Of a stretch of 64,000 bases of DNA, positions 1 to 11,142 are shown piece by piece. Every line of letters begins with the position of its first letter. Within the stretch, counting starts at the first letter, position 1. Position numbers and translations under genes: made by a program. The stretch comes from Melampsora larici-populina 98AG31 (lineage: Eukaryota; Basidiomycota; Pucciniomycetes; Pucciniales; Melampsoraceae). The DNA is taken from positions 370,084 through 434,083 of the forward strand of contig NW_006768796.1 in NCBI RefSeq assembly GCF_000204055.1. The letters run 5' to 3'. A model generated the notes under the pieces. That model was not told the origin of the DNA and did not search any database. It saw only the letters and a program-made list of their open reading frames with translations.

Positions 1-118
1 GATTTGGATTTTTTCTTGCTGTCAAAGTACATGGGTTTTGAAGTTCGTAACAAAGCAGTCAAAGGTAACATTATGACTTGGGCTGTCATCAAAGTGCTCT
101 AGTGTGAGTGGTTGGGCC
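1..118 (-). pseudogene. Ty3-type gag, downstream part (split gene)
   Basis: Read on the minus strand this stretch continues the gag that starts at 1332. After a WAQPL motif it gives a run resembling the capsid-like part of Ty3 gag (hydrophobic residues around FDCFVTNFKT). The two parts join if the MITE at 126-802 and one copy of its 7-bp TSD are removed. A stop follows KTHVL near position 15. The gene runs off the window edge, so its length is unknown. Family assignment rests on the pattern of the PDKFSG...WAQPL region, not on a database search. Confidence 0.6.
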
Positions 119-125
119 CAACTGC

Positions 126-802
126 AACGCAGCCACAGTTACTGTAATGGTAAGGTATTGTCAATACTAGTACAGTACCTGGCTTTTTGGATACTACAAA
201 TGAAGGTACTTGGTACAGTAACTTGCACCAGGTACAGTACTCCATACAGTACCCACAATCTAGGTACTGTAAAAAATGCCCAGCAGTAAAGTAACTTTGT
301 GTTCTGCTAAGTACTGTACTATACTGGTATCTCAGGTTTGCAGATAGGTACTGTCCTTTACCGTACCTATGGCAGGTACTGCCCAGTATCTCACTGTACC
401 TTGAGTTGGTACCCGGCACATTGGGTGTATTGAAAGGCTTAAGAAATGATAACTAAGTTGCTTATTTATATATAAATCATTAATTAGGTAACAGATATCA
501 GTAGAGAGTGAAACTGAAAACAAACATACTACTATAGTGCTGGGAGGAAAGGGGATTGATCAAGAAAATCAAAAATACAGGTACTGTTGACTACTGTACC
601 AGTATAGTACCTATATATTAGGTACTGGCAGGGCCGGTACCGGTATCGTACCTTCCGTGGCGGTACTGTACTTGGTACAGTACCTATACTAAAATTTCAA
701 AAATATTTGCCCTTCAGTACAGTAGTGCCTACCTAGGTATGTTACTGGCAGGTACTATACTGTACTTTACCGGTACTGGTACAGTAACTGAGGCTGCGTT
801 GG
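126..802. mobile_element. 677-bp MITE full of GGTACTGTACC-type palindromes
   Basis: Both ends carry an inverted repeat: AACGCAGCC then CAGTTACTGTA on the left, and its reverse complement on the right (about 781-800). The flanks carry a direct 7-bp duplication, CAACTGC, at 119-125 and 803-809. Removing the element rejoins a Ty3 gag frame on the minus strand, which independently supports insertion. The interior has roughly 18 variants of the self-complementary motif GGTAC(T/A)GTACC and no credible ORF. Superfamily is unknown; the TSD could be 6 or 7 bp because bases at the junction are ambiguous. Confidence 0.75.
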
Positions 803-809
803 CAACTGC

Positions 810-1332
810 TCGCTGCTCTGGTTCAGTAGGATAAGGCAAACACAACTTTGCTGTGTTCATCCATGAATAAGTACGGATGCACCAACATATATGATTGGAG
901 CTGGCTAGCGTAGACCTCAGCTGGGCCGCCCCGTACCCCACTAAACTTGTCAGGGTATGAGACCTTTGGTCCTTTGGGGGCAGCAGCCGGTACCGATTTG
1001 TGATGATGCTGAGGTATTGAGTGAGGCATGGTAAGCGTGGGCTTTGGGTTTGAGGTTTGGTTAGCCTCAAAAGCAGCAAGTCTGGTTTTGGCGTTTAGAG
1101 ATTGAGCTTTGGCTTCAAGGCGTGAGCGCCCCTCCTCCTGCAGCACGTTGTTGATTTCAGCCAGCTGTCTCTGAATAACTTACATTGCAGCCGGGTGAAG
1201 GTTTGTGGCAGGTCCGGGATCAACTACACCGGTAGTTCATTTGTCAGCGTCAACAAAGATTGCGGATGTTGGGGAAGTTTTGGGTTCTGAGTCTTTGTCT
1301 CCAATAGTGGGGACTCTGTACAAGGGCAACAT
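810..1332 (-). pseudogene. Ty3-type gag, N-terminal part
   Basis: The frame opens with an ATG at 1330-1332 and runs to the MITE insertion. It has an N-terminal linker, a Q/E-rich helix (residues about 52-75, LQEEGRSRLEAKAQ) and then a PDKFSG motif followed by a hydrophobic segment ending FALSY, the usual start of the Ty3/gypsy capsid fold. Stops in frame are TGA at 1237-1239, TAA at 1180-1182 and TGA at 823-825. The first two become Arg and Gln if CGA and CAA are assumed. The gene then continues at 118-1 beyond the MITE. The pol of this element is not in the window. Confidence 0.65.
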
Positions 1333-1724
1333 GATGGCTGATGTTTCAGGTTACTAGGTTTGAGATCTTCAGATAGATAAGGTTTTGGTTTGAATCTTGA
1401 GGTGTGAGGGGTGATCTTGTGGTTTCTAATGAATTCTAATCGTAATCTTGTAAATACTAATTTTATTCTTCTTTGGTATGTGTGTTTGATTCTTGAGAGT
1501 TTAAATCTAGTGTCCTTGGTTGTTGTAATGGATATCCAACAATATGTTAAGGCTCTTTGTCTGGGTTGTAGTGGTGTGAGAGGGAGGGTCTACTAGATTG
1601 CAACCTTGCTATTGTGATTGTTGGATAAGGGAAAAAAGGCAAGTAGTGATGATATGAATTACAATTATGGGTCTCAACTTGTGACATGTGTGTTTGAGGT
1701 TTCACACAAGTTCCCTAGTATGTA
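1333..1724. other. No gene recognised
   Basis: This is A/T-rich sequence between the minus-strand gag and the plus-strand pol remnant. A plus-strand open frame at 1411-1596 has no recognisable motif. It may contain the 5' leader of the minus-strand element, but no LTR end or TSD could be placed. Confidence 0.4.
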
Positions 1725-2891
1725 ATCATAACAGACCAGCCACTCATCAAAGTCAAGTGGAAGAGGGCTTAGGTGACATCATTGGAACATATTATGGAGT
1801 ATTTATTGATGATGTTGTGGTGTTCTCAAACTCAGCAGAGCAACACGAATTGCATGTACAAGAAGTGTTGAGAAGACTTCAAGCAGCAAAGCTGTACTGT
1901 TCACCGGAGAAAAGCAAATTGTGTTGGACAAGTATCAAATTTTTAGGACATGAGATCAGCGGAGATGGAGTGTGCCCTGATGAGGCTAAGGTAGAGAAGG
2001 TAGCAAAGTGGAAGACACCAACGTCACAGAAACAACTTTTAAAATTTTTGGGTACCATCCAATTTCTCAAGAAATTCATACATGGGTTGTCACATTATAT
2101 AGGTACCTTATTGCCCTTGACAAGTACTAAGAGACAAAACTCACCGTTTCAGTTGGGATACAAGGAAGATAAGGCGTTTGGAAACATCAAGACAATCATC
2201 ACAACACTGCCAGTCCTGAAACAGCTTGATTACGGCTCAAACAAGCCAATTTGGCTTTTCACAGATGCAAGTGGCCACGGACTTGAGGCAGCACTCAAGC
2301 TTCCAAGGGAAACAATGGGATACATTGTCACCTATTGCATACAAAAGCCGCACAATGTCTCCAGCCAAGCACAATTATCCTGTGCACAAGCAGGAGCTTC
2401 TAGCAGTGGTTACTGCATTACAGAGGTGGGAAATGATATTGTTAGGCCTGAAAATCAATGTAATGCAAGAACATCAATCCCTGACACACCTTCTAACCCA
2501 GAGAAATTCAAGTCAACGTCAAGCACATTCATTAGAAACACTTTTGCAGTTTGATTTAAATTTTGATGACATCAAGAGAGAAGAAAACACTGTTGCTGAC
2601 GCATTATCACAAAAGGACAAGGTGTCTGCCATACAGATCAACACGTCACTCAACAATAAGACCATTGCGGACATAAAAGCCAGATACCTTCAAGATCCTT
2701 TCTGCATCAAAGTTAGAAAAGCCTTACCTTTGCGTGAAGGCACACAATGAAGGGAAGGGTTGATCTTTGTTGACAGACGGTTATTGATTCCACACAACAA
2801 CAAGTATTGTGAAAAGCTCATTGAACAAACACAAGTGGAATTAGGTCACTTAGGAGCACTCAAAACGTTGACTCAACTAGGGCACCAATTC
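1725..2891 (+). pseudogene. Ty3-C pol remnant: RT, RNase H, start of integrase
   Basis: Homology starts abruptly in the middle of reverse transcriptase (PATHQSQVEE, about 1730), so the 5' part including protease is missing. The catalytic YxDD box is altered to FIDDVVVF. The RT thumb (KFLGTIQFLKKFI) and RNase H (LFTDASGHGLEAA) follow. A frameshift near 2310 moves the reading to the next frame (SPIAYKSRTMSPAKHNYPVHKQELLAVV ... NTVADALSQ). A stop at 2748-2750 precedes the integrase zinc-binding histidines (GHLGALKTLTQL), where a solo LTR interrupts. The protein is close to Ty3-B at 36.7-41.7 kb, so the two belong to one family. It is clearly non-functional. Confidence 0.85.
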
Positions 2892-3625
2892 TGTCAGCTC
2901 TGAGCCCTGTGTACAGGATCACGGACTAAAAAACACACATGTAAATATATGAAACTTGTCTAAAACCATGAGAATTACAACTCATGGCTCAGTTTCAAGA
3001 GTCAATCAAGTAACAAGACTTACTATGACTTAACCAGTTATAGTAAACCTAACCCAAACTTAACCCAAACCTAACTCAAAGAAAAGTAAACCTAAGAGCC
3101 AACCACAAGTTTACGCCTAGGTCTAGGATATATAAACTCCTCTTCTTCCCACTTCGGAAGAAGAATCAACTTATTATCATACCACAACTCCTCATCACAT
3201 CTTACTTGATTCTTTACCAAGAATATTGAGTATAGTGATATAGTTGTATCTTGATTATCATAGTTCTACTTTCTATTCAGGTTATTGTAAAACCTCAAGT
3301 GGTGTTCTGAGCTGGTGGGATCAATAGCTAACAGAACAAGCTTGGAATTTACAAAGGGTTCCTCTTTAAGAGAGTCTAAAGTACCCCGCGGCACCTCTGA
3401 ATTCTCAGAGTCTGAAGTACTGCAGGCTCCAGAGTTGTAAGATCACCCAGAGCTCTGAGTGAGATCCTTAGAGGGATCACTCAGCCATCCCACTGGCATT
3501 GAATCCTCTCCTTAGAGGTCAACTAACTGCAGTCTTCACTTGGGTGTACCAGTGAAGACTTCCTCCTAGTCCTTACGCACTTCTTTTTAGTGAAGAGACA
3601 GCCAGAAAGTAGCTGACCCCTCACA
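2892..3625. mobile_element. Solo LTR inserted in Ty3-C integrase
   Basis: The 734-bp segment begins TGTCAGCTCTG and ends CCCCTCACA, giving the TG...CA ends of an LTR. It is flanked by AATTC (2887-2891) and AATCC (3626-3630), a 5-bp TSD with one substitution. It sits exactly where the Ty3-C integrase is broken, and the frame resumes with WPNMTKDV after it. A TATATAAA-like box lies near 3128-3136, suitable for an LTR promoter. No internal region remains, so it arose by LTR-LTR recombination. Its parent family is not present in full in the window. Confidence 0.7.
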
Positions 3626-4627
3626 AATCCTTTGGCCAAACATGACAAAGGACGTTAACACATTTGTAGGATCTTGTGACGGCTGCCAAAGAACTAAAGG
3701 CAGGACAACACATCCCTCAGGACAGATACAATCAACTGAAGTACCACAACTCCCAATCGAAGACATTTCATTAGAATTCATGGGACCTTTTCCAAACTTT
3801 AGAGGCTATGACATGATACTATCATGCACTTGTAGACTGACTGGGTTTGCTCAAGCAATGCCGATTTGTCAGACAGACACAGCGGAACACGGGGCTCAAC
3901 AACTCTTCAGTGCATGGTTGGGTAATCCTTGGCGCCCCAAAACGCATGATTGGGGTACAAGATAAGACTTGGACTGAGGTTTTGGCAGGAATTAAACTCA
4001 TTGTTGCATATAAGCGTAAACTTAACTACAGTGTACCACCCTCAAGCTGACAGTTGTAGCAAAATTTTGAAGAAGACCATTGTGCAGATCCTCCAACACT
4101 TAGTTGAACACTGACACCAGAAGTGGCTTGAAGCATTCCTAGCAGTCAAGTACGCCATTAACTTAGCAGTCAATGTCTCACCTGGGATATCCCCTTTTGA
4201 GTTTGTGTTTGGCCGGAAACCTCAGCTATTTCCGATCCAAATGGATGTGTCTAATGCACGGCCAGGGGTTCATTGAATTTTGACAAGGGGCACAGGCTCA
4301 ATATAGAGATAAACTTTGGTCTAGCAGAACCTTGCAAGCCCTACATTATAACAATAGATGATATCAAGGTGACAGTCTAAGCAAGGGTGATTGGGTACTA
4401 ATTGACAGCAAATATTGACAACATTGTGTGGGTGGAAAAGGAAAACCTACTTCAAAGTTGAGACCACGGTACAACACACCTTATCAAGTGACAGAATGCA
4501 TCAATGACACCAGAAACTTCCGACTGCAACTGGATGAAGACAACAAATCCCACCCAAAATTCCACATTTCAAAGTTGAAAAAGTATTGCTGGAGAGAGGA
4601 AGAGCTAGGAACAAAGGTCCAAAAGTA
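3626..4627 (+). pseudogene. Ty3-C pol remnant: integrase core and GPY/F module
   Basis: The zinc-finger cysteines (CDGCQRTK), the first core aspartate region (EFMGPFPNFRGYDMILSC) and a frameshifted second region are visible from 3640 to about 4260. In the second D region there is no good DxD context left (IGVQDKTW). A GPY/F-type module follows at 4428-4626 (SKLRPRYNTPYQV ... HISKLKKY). Several frame breaks occur. After the final stop the sequence (CCTTGGCCACTTGTGTGAGC, about 4687) matches the 3' regions of Ty3-A and Ty3-B, showing that all three share a 3' untranslated block. Confidence 0.8.
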
Positions 4628-5008
4628 AGTTCCTCCCAGTATATACACCACTGAATCTACTACAAAGAAAAATTGTCAAAGCATTACCTTGGCCACTTGT
4701 GTGAGCGTCTTGCAATGGTCTGGCTACTGATTTGGATTCAACAAGAAGACATTATTTACGATAAGAAGATGAATGGAAACCTCAATATCAAGAATAATCA
4801 TGTTTCCAAGACTCAATTGTATAGACTCTCAAGACCTCAAGATTTGAGTCTTAAATTCAAGTGCAATATAATTCATCAACAACTTGTCAAATTTCCTGGT
4901 CCAAGAAAGATAAGCTGCCATACTCATCTGACACCACCCATCCACCACCCAGGCTAGCAACAAGATGCTAGACCTTCCAAGGCACTTCTAAGACACAACG
5001 ACAGGTGC
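4628..5008. other. Ty3-C 3' region, no intact gene
   Basis: The first part is the Ty3 3' untranslated region, recognisable by the CCTTGGCCAC block also seen after the pol genes ending near 33065 and 47685. The rest is not recognised. No LTR end was found, so the 3' LTR seems lost. Confidence 0.5.
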
Positions 5009-5990
5009 TTCAAGAGCTGGGCAGCATGCAGCAAGTGGCAGTTGGGCATGTTCAACCTTGGCAGGGTATCTTTGTGGGATGACCAAGTTCAGTGAGTTCA
5101 AGGAGGCAACTTCAATTGGTTTTGACTTGAATAAAAGATATCAGACAAAGAATTCTACAGTTTTATAGCATGGGCAGAGAAGTCAAAGGTACAGGCAGAA
5201 GACATACCTAGAAAACCAATCAGCTCCATTACTATCAAGAATTATCTGTACAGGATATGCGCCTGGCACATTGTCAAGCATGTTATCTAGCAGACCGCTG
5301 GCAGATCATGAAGTGGTGAGAACACTGTTGACAGCAACAAAGTGTGAAGCAGCAGCAAAATTGTTAGTGACAGAGAAAAATCCAATAATGGTTCGACAAG
5401 TTTTTAAATTCTTAACAAAGACCTATGAAGGAACCAAGATGGAGCAGTTGATTGGAGTGGTGGGTTTAGCAGCATTCTGGGGCATGGCATGTTTAGGGGA
5501 ATGGCTACATCCAACTGTAGAGAGTGGAGCTATTCTTAGCAATCACATAGAGTTTGGACCCAATAAGGGAGGGAACTATGTACAAAACCATCTATGTGAG
5601 GCCAAGACTGCAGTCATACATCTTCAACAACAACCACACATTCTAGACCTGGTAGCAGTGGTTCAAAGTTGGTTGAGGGAGAATTGAGATTGGGACCCAG
5701 GAACCATACTATTTGCAACCTTTGAAAGAGGTGAGCTTTGTCCATTAAAAAAGGCAAGGTTCTTGAATGGAGCATCAAAGATTAGAGGAAATCCAAGTGT
5801 TGCAACCTGGAGTGGACACTCCTTCTTGGTGGTAGGAGCATCATTACAATTCAATTTGGGTACTCAGATGGAGAAGATTGCAAAACAGGGTTGATGGAGA
5901 TCACTTACGTAATTGAGGTATCTGAAAGCTTACAAGCCAGAGGAGGTAAAAGACACAGAAAGGTTTCTAGAGGTGTTCCATGACCCAGAT
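5009..5990 (+). pseudogene. Tyrosine recombinase remnant (DIRS/Crypton type)
   Basis: Fragments in changing frames read as a tyrosine recombinase. There is a core-binding part (ISSITIKNYLYRICAWH, about 5215-5270), then FWGMACLGEW (about 5480), then WSGHSFLVVGAS (about 5815) and a C-terminal helix with a TGA inside the GxW motif (about 5857). In the intact relative at 42.3-43.0 kb these motifs read FWGLARLGEL and GHSLRIGG. Here the first catalytic Arg is Cys and the second is Leu, so the enzyme is dead. No reverse transcriptase lies nearby, so I cannot tell Crypton from DIRS. The remnant ends where the copia sequence begins at about 5990. Confidence 0.65.
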
Positions 5991-8751
5991 TAACAGCATG
6001 CAGTTGGAGGGAAATAAATTCATCAGCCATGGCAGCCAACCAGTCCTCACGGTTTGGACCCTTCATTGCCTGAGTGTATGAGGGTTCATCATTATCATGA
6101 CCATCATCGATCTCAGTGTGGTAGCAGATGTTCAGGTCAGCAACAGAGTGGTGGCCTACAAGATCACCTAGACGTTCAATTGGCTGGGTTTGGCGTTGAG
6201 AGCGTCTAGGCTGGTTGAGCGTGTTTGATGGAGACGGAGAGAGTGAGGGTACGGATGTTTGAGATTCCCATACTTCATCCCAGGACTCGTCATTGAGTAT
6301 GGTAAGTTCTTCAGTTGACGAGGGGTTGAGTTTGCGGAGGGGGAAAGATGATTCATCGAATACAACATCATTAGATATCATGATCCGATTGGATTTGGGA
6401 TCCCACAATCGATAAGCATTTGAGTGCTTCTCGTAACCTACCATGATGGTTTTGGTTGAGCAAGGATCAAGTTTGTTTTGATGCCCTGGAGGAATAGTGT
6501 AGGCAAGACAACCAATTACACGTAGACGGTTGTAAGGGATATGGGGAGTTTTGATTTTTAGAGCAAGAGTTTGCCATGCGTATTCAGGACAATTGTACCG
6601 GACAGATTTTGAAGGGCAAAGGTTGAGGATGTATGAGGTAGCCATTAGAACTTCACCCCATAGACGGATAGGAAGGTTACCATGTATGAGTTGGGATCGG
6701 AGTCGACTGGCACTGGTACGCATAAAGCGTTCAGCGACAGAGTTCTGTTCAGGACTCTCAGGCGGTCCCATTTCATGAATGATGCCATGTTCATTTAGAT
6801 AAGAGGAAAATGCATTGCTTGTGAATTCACCACCATGGTCGGTTTTGAAAATGGCAATTTTGAAAGTAGTTTGATTGCAAATCATGTTATGGAATTGTTT
6901 GAATGCTTCAAAGGCGTGAGATTTACATTTTAAGAGAATGACCCAATTTCTTCTTGTTGCGTCATCTATGAGAGCCATAGAATAAAGAAAACCGCCAGTA
7001 CTAGGTACAGGAAACAGACCCGCAAGATCGCAATGGATGCGATAAGCAGGGATTTCAGACCTAGGGAGAGAGCCAGAATGAGTGCTCCTCAACTGTTTCC
7101 CCAAGGTGCAGGCTTCGCAAGTCAACAGTGCATTCGGATTAAGTCGTAAGACATTTGCCATGATGTCTGAGGTACTCCTATTGTTCAAGTGCCCAAACCG
7201 CAAATGCCATAAATCAGCATTGTTGGGAGATGGTGAGACAGCTGAAAACGCACGTGGTTCAGAGTAGTGGTAAAATTTCCAGAAACCTCCTGGGCCCGCA
7301 TCTTTGTAAGCAGGAATGATGTGCGTGTGGTTTGAGTAGTATAGGTTTAAATCATCTTTGTTTGCACCGTAGTGAGGGTCTACAGCCTTGAATCCCGATT
7401 CATAGAGTTGGGTAATTGAGATCAGGTGTGCTGGTAGGGACGGTGAATATAGGACGTTTGGGATTTCGACCAGAGTGGGGGAACCGTCAGGATCAAACAC
7501 GTGAAGTCGTGCAGTGCCCATTTGCGTAGCGACGATGCGGGATGAGGAGTCGGCATTTGCAACCTTGATCCAGACGGGATCGACATTGTGGAGGTTGTCC
7601 AAAAGAATAGCGTCTCCGAACATGTGTCGGTTGCAGGCAGTGTCCGCTAAGGTCGGCTTGTGAGTCGCATCAGGAACAGGATAGTGGGGCGAGATGGTCA
7701 AAGATGCCTCAGCTTTAGCATCCTCAGCAACAGTGTTGTAAGAGGTTGCAAACTGGCATGAGGCCACTGAGTCATCCGCAGTAGGGGTAGGTTCAGTTGA
7801 CGCAGGAGGCGGAGTGGGGTTCGTCTGCGCTTCAGTGTTGAAACCAATAACACCAGCTGCTGCAAGTTGGTTAAATCGTTGCAATTTCTCTGCGTCCGAT
7901 AGGGTCATAACAGGAGAGGGAGCGGGAGGATTGCCTGCTTGACGAGACGGAGGAGCACCACCTCGTTGCTTAGAGCATACACCATTGGTGTGGGTGAATT
8001 GCCAGTGTTCCTTGAGAACGCAAGGAGCGTTTGGCGATCTGTCAGTTCGGGGTTTGGGGTTTCAAGACTGAGAGTAGGGGGCTGGTCGGGCAGTGGTTGC
8101 CATAGCCATCACGGTGTCATCGACAGTATTGAGTGCCGACTTAGTTCGGAGGCGGGAGATGACTTTGGAAGTTGTCAAATTCTTCAGGTCACCAAACAAT
8201 TGGTCCCTGATGGTTCCAAATTGTTCACCTGGAAAGCTTAGTAGAAGAAAAACGGTGAGTAGCTTGTCGCTGATCTTCAAAGCTTCGTCAGAAGACGTGG
8301 CTTTGGCAAGTTGGGTATGAAGGTTGTTGATGTTGTCCAGGAAGACAGGGACTGTTTCACTTCCTGAGTAACGAATTGTCGCAACCTTGGCAATTAGAGC
8401 TGTGACTTCAAGACCGTCGTCCTGGGAAACTTGTGCCACCAAAGTTTCGTAGGCTTTCTTGGGATCCTCGATACCTCGAATGAGTGGTAATCGAGTGGCA
8501 GATACGGTAGCTTGAATGATTTCAAGAACTCCCGCTCGTTCAGACTCGAGATTCTCTACTTTTTCAAGATCCTTAAGATCCGAACCAGTGAGGGATGTGT
8601 CTCGCTCAATGTGTTTCCAAACCTTTCGAGTTTTGAGGTAAGTCTTGAGTCTGAGTTTTCAATCGACTTTGTTCGTGTCGGTGGGTTTTGGAATCTGGGC
8701 CATTAAAAACGAAGAATGGGAAACGGTAGAAGTTCCATTTTGTGAAGACAT
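5905..8751 (-). pseudogene. Ty1/copia gag-pol, truncated before RT
   Basis: One frame runs from an ATG at 8749-8751 with two in-frame TGA codons (8659-8661, 8062-8064). In order: a UBN2-like gag (about 8700-8080); a short Cys/His linker (HTNGVC); a degenerate protease region; the pre-integrase zinc region (LWHLRFGHLN ... CEACTLGK); and the integrase core with all three acidic residues in context (HCDLAGLF, KTDHGGEF, PEQNSVAERF). The segment 7908-5905 is open for 667 codons. It stops soon after the first RT residues (EDWLAAMADEF), at a junction near 5990 with the recombinase remnant. RT, RNase H and the 3' LTR are missing. The preserved frame suggests a recent element cut by deletion or rearrangement. 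Confidence 0.88.
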
Positions 8752-8873
8752 CGTAGGAAGTGGTCTAGAGTCAGAGGGAGTTAATCCAGGGTTGGTAGAT
8801 CCTGTATTAGTAGATGCGGGGAGGGTGGGTGGTGCAGATTGACTGGGATCTGATTCAATTGCAGGATCCAGCG

Positions 8874-9608
8874 TGTCGGATTAGATAAGGTTCGGAATTG
8901 AATTGGTTATGTAAAATTCTCCGGATCTCGAATTAGTATATTCGAGTTGGATCAATTCAAGGTAACCGATTAGAATCTAGAATACTAGAGTTCTTTTGAA
9001 TAGTATTTCAAGTTTAAAGGAACGGGGATCTCTAGCCAAGAGTCCGTGTTTAAAACTCTCATTTACTTCTTGTTGATGATCGAGAAAAAGCGTGGAGCTC
9101 TGGGCTCATAACCTAAAGGGATTTGTAATCCATGATCAGATCAAAAACAACGTGGTTATCAGTCAAATAAGTCTAGAAGGAAAAAGATATCCGGAGAGAT
9201 GATTATGGCGATAATGCGTTGTTTGATAAGAAAGTTTTCAATGAAGATGAAGAAAAGAAAACTTTCTCAGATCAGAAAAGGATAAGCTTAATTCTGCAAT
9301 ACAAAGTGTGGTTAGGTTAAGCTAGACAAAAAGGGTGTGAGTAAAACCCTGGAACAAAACTACTTAGCGGTGTAATGAAATGAAAGTGCGCATATTGAAT
9401 AAAGAAATGTAATGAAATGTAAACTAAAATAAAGGAATAAACATGATCTCATGGTTTGGTTCCAACAAAACCTGGAAGTGGTAAAGGCTGAGCGTGAAGA
9501 AAAGTGTCCAAAGGAATGAAAATGAGATCCCCGGATCAAAATCAACGCTGCTGTTTGATGTGAACAGCAGTATACAGATTGCAAAACTGTTGTGTGAGGT
9601 CCGTTACA
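8874..9608 (-). repeat. 5' LTR of the copia element
   Basis: On the minus strand this 735-bp segment starts TGTAACGG and ends CCGACA, placed directly upstream of the copia gag. The TG...CA ends and the position support the call. The partner LTR is lost, so identity between LTRs and a TSD cannot be tested. The outer flank (from 9609) lies in the 3' tail of the MULE, so copia inserted there. Confidence 0.65.
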
Positions 9609-11064
9609 TCCTGTCTGAAATCCTTGAGTATGGTACCACCATTCTCCTCTAGGTGCCTGTTGTGAATCATTGCACAGTGTTGAGGTGTAGAGGTGTGCGG
9701 AAGTTCACAGAAATCACAAAATTGGTGTCAATGGCATTGTCACGTTGCCAAAACAGGTGTTCTACCAAGTCAAGGGCTTGGTGGTCCATTGGCCCCAGAT
9801 CAAGGCCGGAGTCAACAGAATCTTGACGACTGTGGTGTTGCATGACACAAGGTTGAGACGCAGGGGGTGAATGATCGGGGGCAGGTTGGTACATGGCACC
9901 CAATGATGTGGAAGGACCAGTGGCTTTTTGGCTTGGGGACAAGTCCACCTGTGTTGCACCACCAACATATTTACCTTGGATTACAAAATCCGAGGTATCT
10001 TTGGATGCAAAACCTCGGACAGAAGCTTCCCGAGGTTTTGATCCGAGGTAATTCTCAGGGCAAAAAAATACCTCGGGCAAATACCTTGGACAAGGTTTGT
10101 CCGAGGATTTGCCTCCGATTATGCCTCGGATTTCTCAACCCAAGGCATCTTTGCTGGCAGTGTTGACGGAAAACTGGTAACAGTTGTAAGTATGTATGTC
10201 ATTGAGCAAACTCCAGGAACACTTACTATGTCTGGGTGAGTGGTGCACCATTGTACAAACCCAGGCAGGGTTGATGTGGCAGAGGGGCAGCAAACGGATT
10301 AGATGGGCCCAGAGCAAAGTAATTGTCCATGAGATTATAGCCCTGCGAGGCTGTCATTGGACCGTGAGAAACAAAACACGGATAAGGTTGAAACTGACCA
10401 TAAAGATGGGGTGGGTGACGGTGAAACATGAGTGGGGACATGGAGCTCAGGTTGGCATGTCAATCTTGCCGGGTCGAATTCGAATGACTGTTGCGTAGGA
10501 GGCGGGGCGGCCGGCAAGGAGTACAAGATGTCCCCCTGGCCCATTTTGCAATGATGATGTCGCAAAGGTCCAACAGATTAATTACGGTGGTGTTGAACGT
10601 GCGGTGTCTGTTGAGTTGCCGTGGTGAGGATTGGGATTGGCTGTAAGATTGAGACGGGGTGAGGTCCATGTGGGGCTTGAGTGGGAGGGTGGGAGCCTTG
10701 TGGCACGTTCTGATGGTACGGAGATTGTTTATGATGGTTGGGAGGAGGAAGAGCCGGTGGAGTCAATTGCAAGACTTGTGAATCATACATTACAAAGCCC
10801 ATGGCTGTTGTTCCACCCAAGCCAAAGGTTTGCATCATGGTATCAGGAAGCCACCTAGAACTGGAGGCAGATGTATGTTGAGGGTAGATGTGGGCAGTAC
10901 GGGCACGTGGGTTGGGATTATTGAATTGATTTGGCGGTGAATGATGAGGTGGAAAGTTAGCCGTTTTTTGTGGTATTCTCAAAGCTGGATTGTGGTTTTG
11001 AGGAGGCAAGTAGCTGTTCTCCAATGGTGACTGGGTAAGGCCAGAAATAAATTGATAAGGTTTC
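9609..11064 (-). pseudogene. MULE 3' part: Pro/His/Gln-rich tail
   Basis: Minus-strand frames here (for example 11024-10578 and 10565-10335) encode Pro-, His- and Gln-rich, low-complexity protein without a known domain. The stretch ends exactly at the Ty3-B LTR start (11065), and the other side of that Ty3 (48431 onward) holds a minus-strand MULE transposase. The near-identical flanks GTTTC (11060-11064) and GGTTC (48431-48435) suggest the two parts were once contiguous, so this would be the C-terminal tail of the MULE protein. The frames are broken and the tail assignment is inference. Confidence 0.45.
9972..10147. mobile_element. 176-bp MITE with CCTCGGA repeats
   Basis: The ends form a 27-bp inverted repeat with a few mismatches: TACCTTGG...AAATCCGAGGTAT on the left, and TGCCTTGG...AAATCCGAGGCAT reading inward from the right. 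The interior repeats CCTCGG/CCGAGG about eight times in both orientations, so the element can fold into several hairpins. No clear TSD was found. It lies within the presumed MULE tail and disrupts its frame. Confidence 0.6.
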
Positions 11065-11142
11065 TGTAAGGGTTACATAGTGACAGATTGTACACATCAT
11101 GGTTATAGACAGGTACATTATATACACCACCAAGACAGCTTT
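11065..11142 (+). repeat. First part of split 5' LTR of Ty3-B
   Basis: The first 69 bases match the start of the LTR at 48100 with few differences (TGTAAGGG...TACATAGTG, then ATTGTACACATCATGGTT, then TACATTATATAC). The match stops near 11134, and the rest of the LTR appears 22.8 kb away at 33910-34166. The combined length, about 326-335 bp, agrees with the 331 bp of the 3' LTR. Confidence 0.75.

Noticed and set aside
2892..9608. Homology between the solo LTR (734 bp) and the copia LTR (735 bp)
   Set aside because: The lengths agree by chance; starts and ends differ (TGTCAGCTC against TGTAACGGA) and I see no internal match.
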